Shown one piece after another: positions 21,039 through 32,348 of a DNA stretch of 64,000 bases; the first letter of the stretch is position 1, and each line of letters starts with the position of its first letter. The stretch is taken from the NCBI GenBank assembly GCA_038049695.1, contig CP142458.1, positions 46,157,001-46,221,000 on the forward strand. Direction: 5' to 3'. This DNA is from Cinnamomum chago (Eukaryota > Streptophyta > Magnoliopsida > Laurales > Lauraceae). Both the position numbers and the translations under genes were made by a program. The notes under the pieces were generated by a model. It saw only the letters and a program-made list of their open reading frames with translations, was not told where the DNA came from and searched no databases.

Positions 21039-23257
21039 TGTTAGGAATTTTCTAGATTGCAATTTGATGGATGCATTTCATTCTAGCATCATTTGATTCA
21101 CACACTTGCATTGTTTTAAATAAACTTGAAATCTTGTTTTATTCATGCATTGCTTTTAAGTTTTGTAAAAGTATTGATTTATGCATGATTTGTATTTTCA
21201 TCTTGGATGCATTTGTTTTAGAAAAGAGTTTTCAAGAAATCAAGCAAGCCTTTGTTTTAAAAGTTTTGAATCTTTTTAGGCTTTTTATGTCATGTTTTAA
21301 AAACCATTAGAATCTTTAAAACATGTTTTCCAAGCTTGATTTAGTAGGCAAAAAGGTCCCCCAAGCAAAACCTTCATATATGCAAAAGTTGCATTTTTTG
21401 CAAAAAGGGAGGCTGTCCCGGCAGTGTTGCCGGTCGACCGAGAGGCAGGTCTCGGTCGACCGAGACAACTGGAGGTAAAACCTGCAGTTTTTGAACTGAA
21501 ACCTCCAACGGTCAGAAATCTGACCGTTGTGCCTTCCCGGTCGACCGAGACCTCTTTGTCGGTCGACCGAGAACTAGCCGTTGGGCACTTTTTGCTATAA
21601 ATATGAGTTCTTTCCCTTGCCAAAAGTTGGGAATTTTTAACCCCTCCTTGAGAGGATTTGAGGCATATCAAAAGGGAAGAGAACCAAGGGATGAAGGGGA
21701 AGATTAGGAAAGCTAAAGCTTGGATTAATGAAGTTAAACCACCAAGTAGGCTCTTCCTTTCTTAATCATAAGTTTTCATGCTTTGTTTTATTTTTGGTAA
21801 ATCATTTCTAGCATGTTAAACTATGTTTGTGTTGTGTCCTTAACATATTTTATGTTTTGAGTTGATTTATTGTTTTGGATACAACATCACATGATTCAAT
21901 CCAAGTAGTACTTAACTTTGGTAAATCTAAGTAGATCATGTTAATGAAAGAACTTTGGTAAATCATATGTAACATGATCCATATACTTGATTGAATCTTT
22001 GATTGTTGTTTTCCATCATAAGAAAATCACTTTCAAAAGTATCTTATGTTTTGGATTCAACTTCTTTACAAATCATATGTTTTCATGTTTTGTTTTATCA
22101 TTGGTAAATCTTGTAACATGTTAACCTATGATATGTTGTATCCTTAGCATGTGTTATATTTTGAATAGATCTATTGTTTTGGATACATCATCATTGATTC
22201 ATCAAAGTAGTACTTTATCTTTGGTAAATCTAAGTAGATCATGTTAATGAAATATGTAACATGATTCATATACTTTGTTGAATCATTGGTTGTTGTTTTT
22301 CCATCATAAGAAAATCTCTCTCAAATGTATCTTATGTTTTGGATCCAACATCATTACAAATCATATGTGTATTATTGTTTTAATGCTTCACAACTTGCCT
22401 TACTTTGATTGGTAAATCTTTTTCAAGTTGTCCTTATAATTACATATGATTTGTTCCCTAATTTCAATCAAATCAATTTTTATGTTTTGAGCTTCATTGA
22501 TGATTTGATTGACATCCCTATGCATCACATGTTTAGAGCTAATCCATTACATACAACTTGTGTAACTTTGATATCATTAACAAGTTGTTACTTTTAACAT
22601 GTGATTGCATTACTTCCTCAATCATAAATGTTTTTGAGCTAAAACTTTCAAAAGCCTTAGGCATACATTTATGAGCTTTCATTTTCTAAATGATTGAGGA
22701 CCACACACACACACTTCATTTGTTTTCATCTTTGCATTCATAGTGTGAGTGTGTATTTGTATTTCACTTCCATATCCGCCTATTTTAGAGGCAAATGTAA
22801 TGAGCTAAAATGAATCTCCATCTAGTGTATTAAAGACACAACTTAGTGAGATAACCAACCATGTGGTTGAAGAGGTTATTGCTTAGCCTATAAAAGCATA
22901 ATGGATAGGTTGATGTTAAGCCTTGAAAAACATCAATGTAAAGGTTATTGCTTAGCCTTGGAAAGCATATTGTAAAGGTTATTGCTTAGCCTATTGAAAA
23001 GCATAAATAGTGGAAATCCGGTGGGGTGTTGGATCACAAGCCGGTAGTGGATGTAGGCATTGAGGCCGAACCACTATAAATCCTTGTGTGATGGTGCTTG
23101 CTTTGTGGTGATTGTTTATTTTAGCTTCCGCATATTGTTTGATAATCATCACTTGTGACTAGTTTGTTTTAAAGAAGTTAAAATTGTTAAAATTGGTCAT
23201 AAAAGAAGCTCACCCTATTCACCCCCCCTCTAGGGTTCGGATCCCCATGGACTAACA
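21039..23257 (+). mobile_element. A: 3' LTR
   Basis: 2219 bp, same length as the 5' LTR and practically identical to it. One visible difference, in the last mini-hairpin (about 22983 against 17443), gives the TGCTT arm in this copy. It ends CTAACA and is followed by the AGAAG duplication. Confidence 0.93.
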
Positions 23258-23262
23258 AGAAG
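23258..23262. repeat. Right target duplication of element A
   Basis: AGAAG, copy of 15494-15498; the G gag continues beyond. Confidence 0.92.
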
Positions 23263-25438
23263 TGCCCCAAAGATTTCTTCAACATCTTCATCGAACGAGT
23301 ATTTCTTCTCTACTCGTTCTTTGAAGGCATCAGAGAGTTTAGGCTTTTTACCTGCAGCTTTGTTTTCAGCTTTCTTTGGCTGCTGAGGAGCTGACTTGGT
23401 TTGCACATTGAGAACCTCTTTTTTCTTTGGTTTTGAGGTTGCAATGGCAGTCGGCTCTTTCTTTGATGATTTCTGACTGTTGAGGTCTTTGATCACCGTT
23501 TCAGCTTCCATAGCTACTTCCAGGAGTTCTCCCAGGTTCTTTGATTTGTTGCTGATGATCATGGAGCGGATTCTTGCTCTCATGTTGTTTCGGCAGATGT
23601 CGACCAGTGACGCTTGTGGCAGTACATCGGAGCATTTGTATGCCATTGCCTTCCACTTGTGAATGAAGTCATATGTTGACTCATTCTCTCCTTGTTTTAG
23701 GCTGCAGAGCTGAGCCATAGTAACAGGATGATCCTCGCCTTTGAAGTGGGTTAGGAAGCGTGTCTCCAGCATGGCCCAATTTTGAATGGAATCCTCCGGC
23801 AGAGTGGAGTACCAATCAAAGGCCGTACCTTTTAGGGTACTTGCAAAGAGGCGGATTTTGAGGGCATCTTGATCCGCAATAGCTCCCGTCAGGATCTTGA
23901 AATGGATGACGTGCTGTCTGGCTGAACCTTTCCCCGTATATGTTTTGGAGAGTAGGTTGCTTGAATTTTGTAGGGAACGGGACCGAGTCCATCCACAAGG
24001 GATATGGTGGCTTGATCCCATGCTCCTTTAGTGTATCCTCTTCTTTTGCTTTGGCGAGGATATCGTCAACGTCCTTTTTGGTAAGGGCGCGTGACTCACT
24101 GTTTTCCGCATTTTCCTCGTCGCCTTGATGGCTCGGAGGAGCTTCATTGTTTTGTGGACGCTGAAGATTGAGAATTAGGTTCTCTACTAGAGTCTCTATC
24201 CTCTGCTGCCCTTGCTCCAGCTGCTGGATGCGTGCGGTTACGTCATCATGCGGCGGAGGTTGCTCAGCATTTGTGACCAGGACGTTCATTCCTCGAGAGT
24301 TGAATGAAGATATTGTCTTGGTGACTGAGCTAGAGCTCATTCTTTTAGATGAAGAGCTCGAAGAGTGGTCACTCCGATGTCCTTGGCTTGAAGGAGCGGG
24401 ATAGTTTTCTTTATGTCTTCGTGTCCGGGGGACGCTGCGAGTCACCGGACGCCTGACATGGATTTTTGTTGCTGACTTCTGACGTCTTCTGGTCTTGCCA
24501 ACCATATGGACAGCAGCAACTTGGTCGGGTCTTTCTTTTTCGACCCATTTTTGGGAGACCTGAAGTGCAGAATCTTGGGTTCTTTGCTTCTCTAGTCTCT
24601 TTTGTCGATATGCCGTGCGGCAGCGCATACGACGAGCGATTTGAGCTTCAGTTAGCTCCGGCTGTGCTCTGGCAATGAAGGACGTAGTCCCTAGTGCGCA
24701 GCAGCCGAGCTTGTCTTCTTTGAAGACTGGCAGGGACAGGATCTGGACGTGGTCCTTTGCCTGCCGGAGCGAAGCTTTGAATTTTGCGAGTTCGACTCCT
24801 GTTGAGAGGAAGGGTCGACTCGCAGTAATGTAGGCCTTGGCAGGTTCTTGCGGAGGCCTGATGATGCATGACTTGATTTTGGGCTTGTAGGAGCAAGCCG
24901 GCTCATGCTGAGTTGGTTTTGTTTGGCGGAGGGTAGGCTTCTCCTCTTTCATGTAAGCAAGTGGGTAGAACCGGTTCTCCTTTAGCGGGGCCAGGTAGAC
25001 TGGCTTTGCAGATTTTTGTGACCTTCGCTGTTTGGGTGAAGGCCTTGGAGACCAAGTCTTTGAGCAGACCTGGTTTCTTGCTGGTTGAGGCTTTGCAGGA
25101 GCGCTACGGGCCTCAGGTTTTCTGATGGTCGCCCTTGGTATCACCGTAGTGATACGTTGAGGGGCGGTTCTCTGCTTCTTGGCAGCTACGGTTTCTTCTG
25201 CAGGTAGTGGGAATGGTCCCAATGACCCGAAGACAATGGTCCGGGGAGTTGAGGTCGACCCGGTGTTTTCTGAGTTGCCGAGGGAAATGACGCTTCGGCA
25301 GCTGGCAGGGCGCTTGTAAGTGCGCTTGGTTTGTTTGTCTTGGAGCATGAGCTGGTACTTGTTCTCATCAAAGGTGATGGTTAATGAAGCTGCCATTGTT
25401 AGTTTTTTGGAAAACTTCTGAAACAAGACCACATCCAT
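23263..25438 (-). mobile_element. G copy 1: Gag region (fossil)
   Basis: The Gag start is placed at a Met codon at 25438 (MDVVLFQKFSKKLTM), or the internal Met of TMAASLTITFDENKY, which is close to the leader. The N-terminal 350 residues are basic and Ser/Pro-rich. A Gln/Glu-rich helix follows (QQLEQGQQRIETLVENLI), then the retrotransposon Gag core at about 23560-23930. The C-terminal Lys-rich tail abuts element A. Gag forms the particle shell. The reading is broken about once here. Confidence 0.82.
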
Positions 25439-25461
25439 TAGTAATCACAAGAATATAATGA

Positions 25462-25809
25462 TTATAAATGGAAAAAAGGCAATCTATGGGTTTGCCTTTT
25501 CAGATCGCTCGAGGGATATGACCCAGGCGACGTGAGGAGGGCAAAAACCATAGAGGGCACAATTGTTCTTATTGCAAGTATGGTGAGCCCCAAAATGAGC
25601 GTCCCAGTGACTGCTAGAAGCAATTGTAAACCTAAATTCAACTTATCGCGAAGCAGGGCTTGCTCGAGATAAGAAGAATATAAGGTTGGAATTTTACAAA
25701 TGCGTCGGTCGCGAATACAGTAGACCCTGAAAGGGCGTACTAGCACCGCTAGACACAAATGTTGGAGATCGCATCCATGAGATGGGATTCTCTGTTTTTT
25801 AAATGTCAA
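25462..25809 (-). CDS. Small ORF with a hydrophobic segment, just upstream of G gag (copy 1)
   Basis: An open frame of 115 codons ends 23 bp before the gag Met. Residues about 55-92 are strongly hydrophobic (LGLQLLLAVTGTLILGLTIL then IVPSMVFALL), which would suit one or two membrane spans; the flanks are basic. I recognise no family. It is repeated almost unchanged at 43659-44006, but the two copies are recent duplicates, so this is weak evidence of selection. It may be only leader sequence. As part of G it is treated as fossil. Confidence 0.35.
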   Translation of the reverse strand: MTFKKQRIPSHGCDLQHLCLAVLVRPFRVYCIRDRRICKIPTLYSSYLEQALLRDKLNLGLQLLLAVTGTLILGLTILAIRTIVPSMVFALLTSPGSYPSSDLKRQTHRLPFFHL

Positions 25810-25811
25810 AA

Positions 25812-26905
25812 TGGATTCATCAAGGAGAGCATGTGGTATCCCAATCCAAAGACGGGCTCAACGATTTCCGCGAGCGCCAGTACCCCGGAAGGAACCACAA
25901 TTTCTCAGATCCGAATCCAAAATGACGAGAGTTTTTTTTTTTTTTGAAAGGCCAAGATCAGGTCCATCAAAGAGAGCAAATGACGTTCCAATCTGAACAC
26001 GGGCTCAGCGGATAATCGCGAGCGCCAGTGCTCAGAAAGGAAGAGACCAAAATTTCTCAGATCTGAACTTGAAAATGACGAAAGTTTTTTATTTTTTATT
26101 TTTTGAAAAGTTTTTTTTTTAATTTTTATTTAAAAGACAAGAGAGCACACATAGGCTTCCTAACCCGGTCTTATGAAATCACAATTGATAGAATTGCCCC
26201 CAGGTAAGGGTAGGATTACTTAATGAACCCGTTTGGAGGACCCTTGCCTCGAACAGTCAGGCTGTCTCCACACTCTCGACAAGGCTTTTCTTGAATCAAC
26301 CGAGGTCAAAGAACGCAGTTGGCTTGGCCTTAGCGGTCTATGTCTTTCTTTTTCTCTTTTTTTTTTTTTTTTTTTGCTTTATTTTTACTAGACTCATTGA
26401 AGAGAAACAATGATCCAAAACCTTAGTCGAACAGGCTCAACATTTCTGCAAGCGCGATGAACGATAGGACAGGATCAAAACCTCTCAATTTTGAATCCAA
26501 AACGAAAAGTTTTGATTTTTTTTTTTTGTAATTGTTTTTTTTTTTTAAATTCTAATGAATTCATCAAAGAGAAACAATGATCCAAAACCTTTAGTCGAAC
26601 AGGCTCTACATTTCTGCAAGCGCGATGAACGACAGGATAGGATCAAAACTTCTCAATTTTGAATCCAAGGCAAAGAAGTTTGCTTTTTTTTTTTCTTTTT
26701 TTCTTTTTTTTGTTTTTTTTTTTGAAGCTCCTTTGTTTTTTTTTTTTTTAAATCTCTAACAGACTCATCGAAGAGAAACAATGGCCCAATCCCCGATCCA
26801 AGCCGGTCTCAGCGGATAATCGCGAGCGCCAATGCCCAGAAAGGAAAGGATCAAAGTTTCTCAATTTTGAATCCAAAACGAGAAATCTGAACTTTTTTTT
26901 TTTTT
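25812..26905. repeat. G copy 1 leader: five diverged repeats with poly-T tracts
   Basis: Units at about 25812-25950, 25951-26115, 26377-26540, 26555-26745 and 26757-26905. Each carries a variant of CATCAAAGAGAGCAA, a GCGAGCGCCA or GCAAGCGCGATGAA word, TCTCAATTTTGAATCCAAAA, and ends in a long T run. A unique spacer of about 260 bp lies at 26116-26376. The array fills the leader between primer site and the small ORF, and recurs at 44009-45120. Confidence 0.78.
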
Positions 26906-27085
26906 GAAAAGAGAGAGAATGGAAATAGATTGAAAGAATTTAAAATTTCCAAAAAATCCCATCTCATGCGAAATCCAACATAGGCCACCAGCCAAAAAGT
27001 AGCCAAGGAATTCGGAAAAGAAACATAAGCAAAGATATAATATGCGAATATTTCAATTCCAAGCATCCGGTGTTCTCAAGTAAAC

Positions 27086-27108
27086 GGGTCCCACCAGGTG
27101 TGCCAACT
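27086..27108 (-). promoter_or_regulatory. Primer-binding-site-like sequence of G (copy 1)
   Basis: On the - strand AGTTGGCACACCTGGTGGGA follows the LTR end directly. The position and the TTGGCRC-type start fit a gypsy primer site; I do not assign the tRNA. The same site follows LTR 3 at about 45275-45296. Confidence 0.55.
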
Positions 27109-29803
27109 TGATGGAACGCGCTCCGGCCCCGGCGCTACCGGGCGTCGGCGGACGTGGGAGTCCGTTCGGTACGACCCTTTCGCCCCCGGAGGGCGGAACG
27201 CGCATCAATGCTTTTGTGTGTTTGTGGGTGTGCCAGATTTTCTATTTTACTTGGATTTGCAAGTGATGATCCGGAGATCAATCTTCGCAAGTAAAAAGGA
27301 AATCAACTTCTTTTCAAGTTTCCATTGCACATATATTCAAGAAAAGAGACAGTTTTTTATTTTACCGTAAAAGGCGATTTTTTTGGCATTTATGGCCGAT
27401 TTTTGGCGTTTATAGCCGATTTACAATTCTCATCAATAATGAAAGACAAGAGTTGTGGTTTTTTGTCTCTCTAAAAAAAATACAAAATACAAAGAAAGGC
27501 GAGAAAGGAAGAATCTAACTTTTCAGGAGATTGTGGGAGGGACCCGTTTAGATTGACGGTCGCGAGTCATGTATGGACTCCACCATCATCCATGCAAATG
27601 AGAACGTCGGATGCTTTGGATTCGCTTGGCTTGGCTATATCCTCAGATTTTTAGAGAACAAAGACCGAGAGAAGGTCTTATGTTCAATAAAAAGCCGAGT
27701 AGACGGGCTGAAGAGCCATGTCTAAGCCACTTTTGTTGAAGTAGAAGGTAAAGGACCTTGGGGGGAGTGCCCCCCAAGGGACTTTTGTCACCTTGTAGTG
27801 GAGGCTGCTACGGAATTCCGACAGAGGTTTCTCTCTCTCTAAGCTTCTGGATCTCTAGAGCAGGAATTGCTGATGCTTTCGATCCCCGGAATGCTTGGAG
27901 GGGACTCCTATTTATAGGCTTTTGGTGGCCTTTAGGAGTGGTTTATGGTCATTTATGGGAATTATGGCAATAAAGCCAAATTATGGGAGGAGTTACAGGT
28001 TTAACTGCTTTTTGTTTTGTAACTCCTGACCCTTGGATTTCATTGGCCAAAGGAGAGTCATGGGCATTTAGTTGCCTTTAATCTCCATTATGTTAGAAGT
28101 TTCATGGCTTGAATGCCATGATTGCTTGGACTTGTAACTCCTAAACGGAGGCTTCTGATTGGGCCGTCCAAGATAATGGGTTAATGACCGCATTAACTTG
28201 CCATAAACGGGCCAATTGATAGCATTAAGTGGCCGCCTTGGTAGCTGAAGAGTCGCGGGCCATGTTGCGTCTTTTGGAATTCCCTTTGCGATGATCATCG
28301 ATGGATCCTTATGTAAATCAACAGTAGATGATCATGTAGTTTCAGACATTGGTTGATACCAGCGGGCCGGCAGCATCTGTCCAGTCGATTTCGCGATCGG
28401 GCGGGCAGAAAGTGCACTTTTTTTGTCGTTCGGCTGGCGATCAATGAAGTTTTTGAAGTTCTGGAAAGGAGTCCTGTGATCTTGATGAATATCAGTGAAT
28501 TTGGAGCCTCAAAAGCCTGAATCTGGAAAAATCACAGGGACAGAACAACTCGTCTTACGAAAACGGACGAAACGGGGGGTCCCGGGGCGAAATCGGCGCC
28601 CCGGACCTCCCAGGGTCGCAGGGGTCTGCGACCATGGGGGGAAAAAACCTCCCCGGGGCCCCTTTTTGGCTGTTTCTCGTCGTTTTTTGCTTCCATTTTT
28701 TTTGCTTATTTTCTCTGAAATTTCTCCACATTATTTGGCTTGATTTCCTTCTGAAAAACCTGATGAGAATCCTTGGAAATTGGTTTGCAAAGTTTCCGAT
28801 TTTCCGGGAAAAGCAGAACGCAGAACTACTGATTTTCCGCCAGAAGCTGAAACAGGATCAAACGATGTTGGAATGACCTGAAATTTGAGGTGAAGCTTCT
28901 TGAGCATTGAATAAGACCAACCATGGGCTTTCGTTTGAGTTTTGAAGCCGTTTGGAGTCTTGCAAATGCTTGCCTTTATTTCACCGCGAGGGAAATACCG
29001 AGCTTTGACTTCTGGTCAAACGATGTCCGATTGATCTGAAATTCGAAGTGTGACTCCCCCATCAGTAGATAAGACCAACCATAGGCTTTCGTTTGAGTTT
29101 TGAAGCCATTTGGAGTCATGCAAATGCTTGCCTTTATTTCACCGCGAGGGAAATGCCGAGCTTTGACTTCTGGTCAAACGATGTCCGATTGACCTGAAAT
29201 TCGATGGGGAGCCTACTGGAGTCATTTTGAGATGATCCACAAGCTCCGAATTGGGTGCCATGGTCCCGGGGTGCTCCGCCGCCGGTAGGCTTTAATTTGT
29301 TTTCGAGCATCGAAACTGGGTCAAACGTCATCGGAATGACCTGAAATTTGTTGTGCAGCCCTTTGAAGGTATGTAGAAGCCGCCCATGTGCTTTGTTTGA
29401 TGAGTGACGACCTCGGTAGTTCTCGCTACCTAAGGGCTTGATTTTGCTGCTCGAGAGTTGATGGAGGGTCAAACGGTGTCGGTTTGACTTGAAACTTGAC
29501 ATGTAGCCTTTCGGAGGTATTTTGAGACCATCCGTAGGCTCTGATCGAAGATTTGGGGTCTTCGACACTGTCGCCGCCGGGAGCTGCTGCTTAGCTGTTG
29601 GAGAAGTGAAGCTAGGCCAAATGATGTCGGAATGGCCCGAAACTTCATGTGTACCTCTCTTTTGGCTGTTTTGAATGACCTTGCAGTTTTTTTTTATTCT
29701 GACAAGATCTGATGCTTGAAGTGGCGCCTGCCTATTTTTGGTAGAATGCGGCTCCATGTAGCTTTTGGTGTGAAGAGGCAAAGTGACATTTTTGGTGTCA
29801 ACA
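27109..29803 (-). mobile_element. G: LTR 2, shared by both internal copies, 2695 bp
   Basis: Begins TGATGG and ends TCAACA. On one side it has a primer site and leader (5' LTR for copy 1), and on the other a polypurine tract (3' LTR for copy 2). It is not flanked by a target duplication, as expected for the middle LTR of a dimer. TATA box at 27909-27918; six 150-bp U3 repeats as in LTR 1. Confidence 0.88.
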
Positions 29804-29815
29804 AATGCCCCATCG
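29804..29815 (-). promoter_or_regulatory. Polypurine tract beside G LTR 2
   Basis: Same sequence and position as 9011-9022; it marks LTR 2 as the 3' LTR of copy 2. Confidence 0.7.
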
Positions 29816-30048
29816 AGGTACAGCGACGATATAGCTTTTGCAGTCGATGTGCCTCGAAGAGAATCTTGAAGAAGAGCTTCTGACTTGACCAAGAGTCTTT
29901 GAGCATTTTTCTTTTTTTTTTATTGAGTAGCCTTTTGAGCTTCCAGGGGATCTTATGGTAGTGAGAGGGATCACGTACCATCTCAAGGCAAGATTTTGAG
30001 AATGACATTTGGATTTGGATTTGGTTTTGGTTTTTTGGTTTTGATTTT

Positions 30049-30215
30049 GACCTTGTGACCTAACAAGCTGTATGTGGCAGGTTAGGGGGTCAGGTTTTTG
30101 GTTTTAGTTTTGACCTTGTGACCTAACAGGCTGTATGTGGCAAGTTAGGGGGTCGGGATTTGATTTTTTGGTTTTGGTCTTAAGTCCTAACAAGCTGTAT
30201 GTGGCGAGTTAGGGG
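30049..30215. repeat. Three tandem repeats of about 65 bp in G copy 2
   Basis: Each unit has CCTAACAAGCTGTATGTGGC followed by a GTTAGGGG word and a GGTTTTTGG-type T/G-rich stretch. Copies lie at about 30049-30110, 30111-30180 and 30181-30215 (partial). Copy 1 has only the first unit. Confidence 0.75.
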
Positions 30216-30775
30216 ACCATGGTTTGGTGTTTTTGGTTCACTCTTTGGGACAATTTTGGGCCCATTGGAGTGGTTTGGGCTTTTGTGGAATGTCAATTTT
30301 AAGATTTTGGCTTAATTTGGTTCATGAGGTGGGATGGTTTGGATTTTTGGAAACTCATGAAGCTTGGATTTTTGTATGGTATGGTCCAATCAACTCAAAA
30401 GAGGCATGAAACCATTTTTTTATGCTCTTGGTAAGAGAAATTTTGACTAAAAGCCACTTTTAGTGCCTAGGTGGTCAAACCTGGCTCATATGGGCTAACC
30501 CATGGGACATTAAGCTTTGATGGATGGCTTAGATCTCAATTGGTGTCATTTTCGTAAAGAATATCTAAAAATATCTTTACTTTGAGAGATTTTCTCAAGT
30601 TTTCTTGATTTTGGGAGAGATTCTTTCAAAATATCTTTCTTTGGGAGAAAATTTCTCAAAGAATCTTTGTTTTGGGAGAGAATATCCCAAGTTTCCTTTT
30701 CTTTTGGGAAGGTTGCTAATTTTTAGCACTTACCTCCTTACTTTTCTCCTCTTTCCTCTTTTGATTTGCTTTCTT
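30216..30775 (+). other. G copy 2: non-coding upstream region of an antisense promoter
   Basis: AT-rich, no ORF. Several near-repeats of the word AAATATCTTT and TTGGGAGA occur at about 30550-30700. The region leads into a TATA box and CT-rich leader on the + strand, that is antisense to G. Confidence 0.45.
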
Positions 30776-30900
30776 CTATAAAAGCAAAGGGGTGGGATCT
30801 CTTGCTCCTATTGCTTTTCTTTTTGCAAAAATCTTCAAGAGAGCTCCAAGATCTCCTCTTCTTCAAAGACCTTCAAGTTCTTCTTTTTCTTCTCCATGGC
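30776..30900 (+). promoter_or_regulatory. Antisense promoter and leader in the G 3' zone
   Basis: CTATAAAAGC at 30776-30785, then about 110 bp of C/T-rich leader, an ATG in good context (TCTCCATGGC, ATG at 30896), and a splice-donor-like AAGTGAGTTTTT soon after. This resembles the 5' end of a plant gene and faces against G transcription. In the older relative D the same zone carries an antisense coding region (50697-52165), so this may be its surviving promoter. No coding body follows here; downstream is poly-T and satellite. Confidence 0.5.
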
Positions 30901-30949
30901 TTCAAGTGAGTTTTTCTTTCTCAACAAGAAATTGCATGTAAAAGTAGAA

Positions 30950-31078
30950 AAAAGTTTCTTTTGTTTTTTTTTTCTTTTTTTCACGTGTTTCCCTTTTTTT
31001 TCACACGTTTTTTTTTCTCCTTTTTTTTTCTCTTTTTTTTTTCTTTTTTTTCTCTTTTTCTCTTTTTTTTTTTTTGAT
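30950..31078. repeat. T-rich low-complexity tract
   Basis: Runs of T broken by single C or short CAC words. Apparent Phe- or Lys-rich frames on both strands are compositional. Confidence 0.8.
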
Positions 31079-31229
31079 ACCTCTATGTAAAACATTTTTG
31101 GTATTCTGTGTACCTTTTACTTAAATTCTTTTTTGATGAAAATAAGCAAAGGTTGGATGAGAATGTTTGTTTGAAAATTTTGATCAAAAGGTTATCATTT
31201 TGTGAAAATCTTTTGTCAAAAGGGTTGTT

Positions 31230-32340
31230 TTGGCATGAAAGCCAGATTTTGCAGCAAAAGCCAGGTTTTTTGATGGTTTGAAAAGCCGAATTTTGAGATG
31301 GCATGAAAGCCGAGTTTATGGCATGAAAGCCAAAATTTTCTTTTTGGCATGAGAGCCAAGTTTTTTGGTGGCATGGAAGCCAGTTTTGAGATGGCATGAA
31401 AGCCGAATTTTGAGAGGGCATAAAAGCCGAATTTGGGTTTATGGCATGAGAGCCAAAATTTTGGATGGCGTGGAAGCCGAAATTTTGAGGTGGCATGAAA
31501 GACGATTTTGGTGGCGTGAAAGCCAAATTTTGGGATGGCATGAGAGCCAATTTTTTTTTTGAGATGGCATGAAAGCCGAATTTTGAGGTGGCATGAAAGC
31601 CGAAATTTGGGTTTATGGCATGGGAGCCAAAATTTTGGATGGCATGGAAGCCGAAATTTTGAGGTGGCATGAAAGTCGATTTTGGTGGCGTGAAAGCCAG
31701 ATTTTGGGATGGCATGAGAGCCAATTTTTTTTTGAGATGGCATGAAAGCCGAATTTTGAGGTGGCATGAAAGCCGAAATTTGGGTTTATGGCATGAGAGC
31801 CAAAATTTTGGATGGCGTGGAAGCCGAAATTTTTGGTGGCATGAAAGCCGATTTTGGTGGCGTGAAAGCCAAATTTTGGGATGGCATGAGAGCCAATTTT
31901 TTTTGAGATGGCATGAAAGCCGAAGTTTGGGTTTATGGCATGAGAGCCAATTTTTTGGGGTGGCATGAAAGCCGATTTTTTTGGGGTGGCATGAAAGCTG
32001 GTTTTTGTGGCATAAAAGCCGATTTTTTTTTTTAAAAAAAAATGGCATGAAAGCCGATTTTGAGATGGCATGGGAGCCAAAGATTTTTTGTGGCATGAGA
32101 GCCGGTTTTGTTTTTGGTGTAAGAACCAGATTTCGTTTTTGGCATGAAAACCGAAATTTCTTTTTGGCATGAAAGCCAGATTTTTTGTTTTTGGCATGAA
32201 AGCCAATTTTTTTTTTTGAAAACCGAGTTTTGTTTTGTTGGCGTGAAAGCCAGATTTTTTATTTTTGGCATGAAAGCCGGGTTTTTGTTTTGGCGTAAAG
32301 GCCGGATTTTTGTTTTTGGCGTAAAAGCCTAATTTTTGGT
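31230..32340. repeat. G copy 2 3' zone: satellite-like array, 25-bp monomers in 175-bp higher-order units
   Basis: About 45 copies of a word GGCATGAAAGCCGAATTTTG and variants (GGCATGAGAGCCAA, GGCGTGAAAGCC), spaced about 25 bp. At 31504, 31681 and 31853 the variant TTTTGGTGGCGTGAAAGCC returns, so seven monomers form a unit of 172-177 bp. The array lies between integrase end and LTR. Such hypervariable 3' arrays are known from Tat elements (Ogre, Retand) and have seeded genomic satellites. Long open frames on both strands (up to 337 codons) follow from a stop-poor monomer and are not genes. Confidence 0.88.
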
Positions 32341-32348
32341 TTTCAAAA

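Larger units (their letters stand above)
15499..23257 (+). mobile_element. Element A: complete non-autonomous LTR retrotransposon (Copia-like ends), 7759 bp
   Basis: Two LTRs of 2219 bp each (15499-17717 and 21039-23257) begin TGTTAG and end CTAACA. They are followed or preceded by a Met-tRNA primer site and a polypurine tract, and the element is flanked by AGAAG. By eye the two LTRs differ at about one position, so insertion was very recent. The 3.3-kb interior has no Gag, protease, RT or integrase; it is made of short inverted repeats. A therefore must borrow enzymes from a relative. E (56131-62794) shares its LTR layout, interior motifs and polypurine tract but still has a Gag-like region, so A looks like a more reduced member of that family. 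A sits between the Gag core and zinc knuckle of G copy 1. Confidence 0.93.

Noticed and set aside
31230-32340. CRISPR-like array of short repeats
   Set aside because: Spacers are themselves near-repeats, the DNA is plant, no cas genes are present; it is a tandem satellite.
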